Assembly: GCA_035762345.1 (NCBI GenBank)
Contig: DASTPE010000147.1
Coordinates: 1 to 23,632, forward strand
Direction: 5' to 3'
Source of the DNA: SCGC-AG-212-J23 sp035762345
GTDB lineage: Bacteria; Pseudomonadota; Gammaproteobacteria; Burkholderiales; SG8-39
DNA: 23,632 nt
Below, one piece after another: positions 19,114 through 23,632 of this stretch (the first letter of the stretch is position 1; each line of letters opens with the position of its first letter). Both the position numbers and the translations under genes were made by a program. The notes beneath the pieces were generated by a model. It was not told the origin of the DNA. It saw nothing but the letters and a program-made list of their open reading frames with translations, and ran no database searches.

Positions 19114-22047
19114 ATGCGCGAAGCAATTCGCCGCCAGCACCGCGTGCCGGAAGGACAAGCGGTGGCGCGCCTGCGCCAGCTCCAGCCCGACGAGGCGGCT
19201 TCCGGCCGCATCACCGAAACCGCGCTTCGCCTCGCGCGGCGCGTGCGCGCGACACCGCCCGGCGCGCTCTCCGCCGAGTCCTTCCTGCGCGCCTACGGGC
19301 TCACCACGCGCGAAGGCGTGGCTCTCATGTGCGTTGCCGAAGCACTGTTGCGTATCCCCGACACCGACACGCAGGACGCGCTGATCCGCGACAAGCTTGC
19401 CTCGGGAAGCTGGAGCTCCGCGAGCGCCGCCGACTGGGCGCTGATGCTCACCGGGACGCTCGCGCGCTGGCGCGACGCCGACGCAGAAGATTTTCCAGGA
19501 TTGTTGAAGCGTTTGACTGCCCGGCTGGGCGAACCCCTCGTGCGCACCGCAGTGCGCCAGGCGATGCGCATCCTCGCCGGCCAGTTCGTGCTTGCCGAGA
19601 CGATCGAGCAGGCCGTCGCGCGCGCCGCAGAGCGCAGGCCCTACCGCTTCTCCTTCGACATGCTGGGCGAGGCGGCGCGCACCGCCGAGGATGCCGAGAG
19701 ATATTTTCGCTCGTACAAAAATGCCATCGCCACGGTCGGCGCTCCCGACGCGGTCTCGATCAAGCTCTCGGCGCTGCACCCGCGCTTCGAGGAAGCGAAG
19801 CGCCAGCGGGTTTTCAGCGAGCTGCTGCCCAGGCTGCGCCTGCTCGCCGAGCAGGCGGCAAGGCAACGCGTCGGCGTGACGCTCGACGCCGAGGAATCGG
19901 AGCGGCTCGAGCTCACGCTCGACCTGCATGAAGAGCTTACGCGGCAGTTCCCGGTGGGCATCGCGGTGCAGGCGTACCAGAAGCGCGCGGCTGCGGTGTG
20001 CGAATGGCTCGCGAGCCTCAAGCGGCGCATGAGCGTGCGCCTGGTAAAGGGTGCCTACTGGGACGGCGAGATCAAGCGCGCGCAGCAGCTCGGCATGCCG
20101 GACTACCCGGTATTTACGCGCAAGAGCGCGACCGACGTCTCCTACGTGGCCTGCGCAAAGATGCTCCTCTCGGCGCCGGACTACATCGAGCCCGCTTTCG
20201 CCACCCACAACTGCAGGACCGTGGCCACCATCCTGCACCTCGGCGGAGACTTCGAGTTCCAGAAGCTCTTTGGCATGGGCGATGCGCTCTACGACGCGCT
20301 TCTCGCCGAGCGCTCGATCCCGTGCCGCGTCTACGCGCCGGTCGGCGGCTTCAGCGATCTCTTGCCCTACCTCGTGCGCCGCCTGCTCGAGAACGGCGCC
20401 AACACCTCTTTCGTCCACCAGATCGCCGATCCCGACGTCCCGGTGGAGGCGCTCGTCGCCGACCCGCTCGCCTCGCTGCCGGAGCCTTACGCCCCCGATC
20501 CGCGCATTCCGTTGCCGCGCGATCTCTATCCCGACCGCAAGAACTCCCAGGGCCTGGATTTGAGCGATCAGCAAACCCTTCGGGGCCTGGCGGCGCAGAC
20601 CCTGGCCGACCGCGAAGCCGAACGTATGACGCCGGTCGAAAATACATCGGCGGAGGAGCTGGAGTTCACGCTCGCGCGCGCCGCGACGGCATTCGAATCG
20701 TGGTCGCAGGCGCCTGCGGCCGAGCGCGCGGCATTGCTGGAAAAGGCCGCCGACGGGCTCGAGGCGCGCAAGGCCGAGCTCGTCTCTCTCATCGTGCGCG
20801 AAGGCGGCCGCACCTACCACGACGCGGTGTCCGAAGTCCGCGAGGCCGCTGATTTCTGCCGCTATTACGCCCTGCAAGCAAGAAGAGTTTTTGCGCGGAC
20901 TCTCGTCCTTCCCGGCCCCGCCGGCGAGCGCAATGAGCTTCGTATGCACGGGCGCGGCGTGTTCGCCTGCATCAGCCCGTGGAACTTCCCGCTCGCCATC
21001 TTCACCGGCCAGATCGCGGCCGCGCTCGCCGCCGGAAACACCGTGGTCGCCAAGCCCGCCGAGCAGACCCCGCGCATCGGCTTCCGCGCGCTCGAGATCC
21101 TCTACGAGGCGGGCATTCCGGCCGACGCCGCGTGCTGCGTCGTCGGCCCGGGCGAGACCGTCGGCGCCGCGCTGGTGGCCGACCCGCAAATCAGTGGCGT
21201 CGCCTTCACGGGCTCGGTCGAGACCGCAAGGCGCATCAACGAAGCGCTCGCGAAGCGCGCCGGCCCGATCGTGCCGCTCATCGCCGAGACCGGTGGCGTG
21301 AACGCCATGATCGTCGACGCCTCGGCGCTTCCCGAGCAGGTGGTCGACGACACCGTGATCTCGGCCTTCCAGAGCGCCGGCCAACGCTGCTCGGCGCAGC
21401 GCATCCTCTTCGTCGACGAGGGCTGCGCCCCGCGCGTGCTGCACCTCCTCGCCGGGGCGCTCGCCGAGCTCAAGGTCGGCGACCCGGCCGAGCCCGACAC
21501 CGACATCGGCCCGATCATCGACGCGCCTTCGCGCGAAGCGCTTTTGGTTCACATTGAAAAATTGAGGTCCACCGGGAAGCTGATCGGCGAATCCAGGGCG
21601 CCGGCACAGGGCAATTACGTCGCCCCGATCGCCTTCCAGATGGGCCTCGAGGAACTGCCCGGGCTCGAAGTCTTCGGCCCGATCCTGCACGTCTGCACCT
21701 ACCACCGCGACGATCTCGGCCAAGTCCTGCAGTGGCTGCGCGACACCGGCTACGGTCTCACCCTCGGCATCCAGAGCCGCATCCAGGGCTTCGTCGACGA
21801 GGTGGTGCGCGCCGCGCGCGTAGGCAACATCTACGTCAACCGCAGCATGATCGGCGCGGTGGTCGGCGTTCAGCCCTTCGGCGGCGAAGGCCTCTCCGGC
21901 ACCGGCCCCAAGGCCGGCGGTCCGCACTACATGCTGCGATTCGTCACCGAACGAACGCTCACCGTGAACACCGCCGCCGTAGGAGGCGTGACCGAGCTCC
22001 TGGCCGGCGACGCACACGAACAGAAATCAAGCCTGCGGTCGCGTTAG
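19114..22047 (+). CDS. putA: Bifunctional proline dehydrogenase / L-glutamate gamma-semialdehyde dehydrogenase (PutA, short form)
   Basis: A 977-residue enzyme that oxidises proline to glutamate. The FAD-dependent proline dehydrogenase barrel covers about 170-440 (FDMLGEAART, SIKLSALHPRFE, VTLDAEESER, RLVKGAYWDGEIKRAQ, YAPVGGFSDLLPYLVRRL). The NAD-dependent aldehyde dehydrogenase covers about 510-955, with SPWNFPLAIF, GVAFTGS, Glu725 in AETGG and catalytic Cys759 in GQRCSA. No ribbon-helix-helix domain precedes it and no long C-terminal domain follows, so this is the short type A PutA and not an autorepressor. The ATG at 19114 has only a weak GTGAG before it. Confidence 0.95.
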   Translation: MREAIRRQHRVPEGQAVARLRQLQPDEAASGRITETALRLARRVRATPPGALSAESFLRAYGLTTREGVALMCVAEALLRIPDTDTQDALIRDKLASGSWSSASAADWALMLTGTLARWRDADAEDFPGLLKRLTARLGEPLVRTAVRQAMRILAGQFVLAETIEQAVARAAERRPYRFSFDMLGEAARTAEDAERYFRSYKNAIATVGAPDAVSIKLSALHPRFEEAKRQRVFSELLPRLRLLAEQAARQRVGVTLDAEESERLELTLDLHEELTRQFPVGIAVQAYQKRAAAVCEWLASLKRRMSVRLVKGAYWDGEIKRAQQLGMPDYPVFTRKSATDVSYVACAKMLLSAPDYIEPAFATHNCRTVATILHLGGDFEFQKLFGMGDALYDALLAERSIPCRVYAPVGGFSDLLPYLVRRLLENGANTSFVHQIADPDVPVEALVADPLASLPEPYAPDPRIPLPRDLYPDRKNSQGLDLSDQQTLRGLAAQTLADREAERMTPVENTSAEELEFTLARAATAFESWSQAPAAERAALLEKAADGLEARKAELVSLIVREGGRTYHDAVSEVREAADFCRYYALQARRVFARTLVLPGPAGERNELRMHGRGVFACISPWNFPLAIFTGQIAAALAAGNTVVAKPAEQTPRIGFRALEILYEAGIPADAACCVVGPGETVGAALVADPQISGVAFTGSVETARRINEALAKRAGPIVPLIAETGGVNAMIVDASALPEQVVDDTVISAFQSAGQRCSAQRILFVDEGCAPRVLHLLAGALAELKVGDPAEPDTDIGPIIDAPSREALLVHIEKLRSTGKLIGESRAPAQGNYVAPIAFQMGLEELPGLEVFGPILHVCTYHRDDLGQVLQWLRDTGYGLTLGIQSRIQGFVDEVVRAARVGNIYVNRSMIGAVVGVQPFGGEGLSGTGPKAGGPHYMLRFVTERTLTVNTAAVGGVTELLAGDAHEQKSSLRSR

Positions 22048-22092
22048 CGCAGGGCGTCAACTGAATCGGGGCAAGTTTGTTCGGCGAAGGCG

Positions 22093-23259
22093 TCATGCCG
22101 CGGCAAGCTCCGCGCACAGATCGATCAACGCGATCGCTTCCACATCTTCGGCGAGACGGAAGCGCTCGCGGCCCCCGTACACCACCAGCCGCCGCTCCGG
22201 TTTCACGGTGTCGCAGGCAGCGTGGAACCCCTGCTCGAGTCTCGGCGCCAGCCCGCGCTTGACCTCGATCGCCCAGGGCTTGCGATGGCCGGGCAACTTC
22301 ACCAGAAGATCGATCTCGGCCCCGGTCGCCGTGCGCACGAAGTGGGCTTCGCTGCCGCTCGGCGCGACGGCGATCAGCGATTCGATCGCGAGCCCCTCCC
22401 AGCTTGCCCCGGCCACCGGGTGCGCGAGCAGTGCCTCGCGCTCGGCGATGCCGAGCAGCGCGTGGACCAGGCCACTGTCGCGCACGTACACCTTGGGCGA
22501 CTTGACCAGCCGCTTCTTCACGTTGCCGTGCCAAGGAGCGAGGCGGCGCACCAGCAGCAGGTCCACCAGGAGGTCGAGGTAGGACGCAGCCGTCTTGCCG
22601 TCGACGGCGAGCGCACGGGCGAGCGCCGCCGCGTTCAACAGGCCGCCCTGCTGGTGCGCGAGCATGGTCCAGAACCGACGCAGCGTCTCGGCCGGAATGC
22701 GCGGCCCGAGCTGCGGGATGTCGCGTTCGAGGTAGGTGCGGATGAAATCGCTGCGCCAGCGCAGGCTCGCCGCGTCCGATGCGGCGAGCAGGCTCTCGGG
22801 AAATCCGCCGCGCAGCCAGCGCGCATCGAGGCGCTTGCCGCCGACTTCGCCCGCGTCGAGCGGTGCGAGTTCCAGGTAGCGAATACGTCCCGCGAGCGAT
22901 TCGCCAGACTGTTTGAGCAGGTCGATCGAAGCCGAACCCAGCACGAGAAATCGCCCCGTACCCCGTCGGCGCCGCCGGCCGGCGTCGATCAGCCCGCGCA
23001 GCGTGCGGAAAAGCTGCGGCGTGCGCTGAATCTCGTCGAGGATCACCAGCTTGTCCTCGTGCTCTGCCAGGTAGAGCTCGGGCTCGGCGAGCTTGGCGCG
23101 ATCGGCTTCGGATTCGAGGTCGAGATAGATCGCCGGCCGCTCCCGGGCGACTTCATGCGCGAGCGTGGTCTTGCCGACTTGTCGTGGACCCAGAAGGGCC
23201 ACGGCGGGGGCTTCGGCCAGGGCGGCGGTGAGCGAAGGCAGGAGCCGGCGGGGCAGCAT
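22093..23259 (-). CDS. AAA ATPase with DUF4143 C-terminal domain
   Basis: A 388-residue protein of the AAA_14-DUF4143 family. Walker A is LLGPRQVGKTT (about residues 22-32), followed by AIYLDLE, Walker B KLVILDEIQ and sensor VLGSASIDLLKQ. The C-terminal half contains the DUF4143 marks YLERDIPQL, SYLDLLVDLLLVRRL, VKSPKVYVRDSGL and a nuclease-like strand EIDLLV...WAIEVKRG. Cellular role unknown; such genes are scattered and often sit in accessory regions. The ATG at 23259 gives the family start MLPRRLLPSL; no good Shine-Dalgarno is seen and the frame is open upstream. It is convergent with putA, 45 bp apart. Confidence 0.88.
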   Translation of the reverse strand: MLPRRLLPSLTAALAEAPAVALLGPRQVGKTTLAHEVARERPAIYLDLESEADRAKLAEPELYLAEHEDKLVILDEIQRTPQLFRTLRGLIDAGRRRRRGTGRFLVLGSASIDLLKQSGESLAGRIRYLELAPLDAGEVGGKRLDARWLRGGFPESLLAASDAASLRWRSDFIRTYLERDIPQLGPRIPAETLRRFWTMLAHQQGGLLNAAALARALAVDGKTAASYLDLLVDLLLVRRLAPWHGNVKKRLVKSPKVYVRDSGLVHALLGIAEREALLAHPVAGASWEGLAIESLIAVAPSGSEAHFVRTATGAEIDLLVKLPGHRKPWAIEVKRGLAPRLEQGFHAACDTVKPERRLVVYGGRERFRLAEDVEAIALIDLCAELAAA

Positions 23260-23383
23260 GCGTGCAATTATGGAGTGACTCTCCAGAAATGCAAGGCACG
23301 CCCCCAGCCGCCCCTCGGCAAGCCGGCAGGGACGCACGGCGGCCTGCGGGCGGCTGAATGCAAGTTCGTCCGTCGTCTGAACG
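23260..23383. other. Intergenic stretch between the ATPase gene and the hsdR remnant
   Basis: 124 bp with no recognisable gene. The frame of the ATPase stays open across it, but the translation has no family character. A small inverted repeat (TGGAG-N5-CTCCA, 23271-23285) is the only structure seen. It probably holds the scar of the deletion that removed most of hsdR. Confidence 0.4.
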
Positions 23384-23566
23384 CTAGTTCGCGGGTCGGC
23401 CGTATGAAAGCTGGTCTTCCAGAACGAGGTCGCGATAGCTCGGGTCGCCGCACTCCGCGGCTGGCTCGCCGGCGGCGATCTCGGGGCCGTGCTTGACCGC
23501 GCAGCCGAGCGCCGCGAGCCACACGAGAGCGGCGTCTTCGACGACGGATTCGGTAAAGGCAGTCAC
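23384..23566 (-). pseudogene. hsdR: Truncated N-terminus of a type I restriction enzyme R subunit
   Basis: Sixty codons beginning MTAFTESVVEDAALVWL, then GCAVKHGPEIAAGEPAAE and YRDLVLEDQL, match the extreme N-terminus of HsdR proteins that normally reach about 1,000 residues. After DLVLEDQL the match stops and a TAG follows eight codons later; the nuclease and helicase domains are absent. The GTG start overlaps the stop of the gene before it as GTGA, as in intact hsd operons. It cannot be a working restriction subunit. Confidence 0.75.
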
Positions 23567-23632
23567 TCGGAATCCGCCTCCGCTCCGGGGCCGCTGACGA
23601 GACCCACCATTGCCGTGAAATGCTGAGCGTCT
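23563..23632 (-). CDS. C-terminal end of an unidentified gene upstream of the hsdR remnant (partial)
   Basis: The last 22 codons, ending FTAMVGLVSGPGAEADSE, are in the window; the TGA overlaps the GTG start of the hsdR remnant. Position suggests hsdS, hsdM or a linked accessory gene of a type I restriction locus, but too little is visible to identify it. Confidence 0.45.
   Translation of the reverse strand, partial: DAQHFTAMVGLVSGPGAEADSE

Overview
The window is about 23.6 kb of GC-rich, gene-dense chromosome, most likely from a betaproteobacterium. This is inferred from gene order and protein character: fmdB, a DUF502 gene, aspS and nudB run in line; uvrA diverges from a yajR-ssb pair; AspRS has the non-discriminating residue pattern; PutA is the short form. 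I see no tRNA, rRNA, CRISPR array, insertion sequence or prophage. No gap between genes exceeds about 125 bp.

Left half (1-8746), all on the minus strand. Reading 5' to 3' the order is yajR-type transporter, ssb, CPA2 antiporter, UspA protein, soluble P-type-ATPase-like HAD protein, fmdB, DUF502 membrane protein, aspS, barnase-like RNase, barstar, nudB, and then a lipoprotein-like region that leaves the window. Spacing is very tight. aspS, RNase, barstar and nudB are chained by 4-nt start/stop overlaps, and nudB has no stop of its own but reads in frame into the lipoprotein-like part. fmdB has a private promoter with a consensus -10 placed for a leaderless transcript, and a strong hairpin terminator follows it.

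Middle (8813-13691), plus strand. uvrA overlaps the start codon of a TetR-family regulator by 4 nt. A near-consensus promoter with a 12-bp palindromic operator lies inside the last codons of uvrA. An alpha/beta hydrolase follows, with a second copy of the operator core near its start, and then a PaaI-type thioesterase carrying a one-base frameshift.

Right half (13759-22047) is metabolic and transport cargo: an SbmA/YddA-type ABC exporter (minus), an esterase, a short CbiX chelatase and a two-CBS-domain protein (plus), acetoacetate-CoA ligase (minus), and bifunctional PutA (plus) divergent from it across 34 bp.

Right edge (22093-23632), minus strand. An AAA/DUF4143 ATPase sits next to a 60-codon remnant of a type I restriction hsdR gene, preceded by the tail of another gene. 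This looks like a decayed restriction-modification or accessory locus. The most unusual points are the secreted RNase/inhibitor pair inside the aspS operon, the nudB-lipoprotein read-through, and the TetR operator pair with one copy buried in uvrA.
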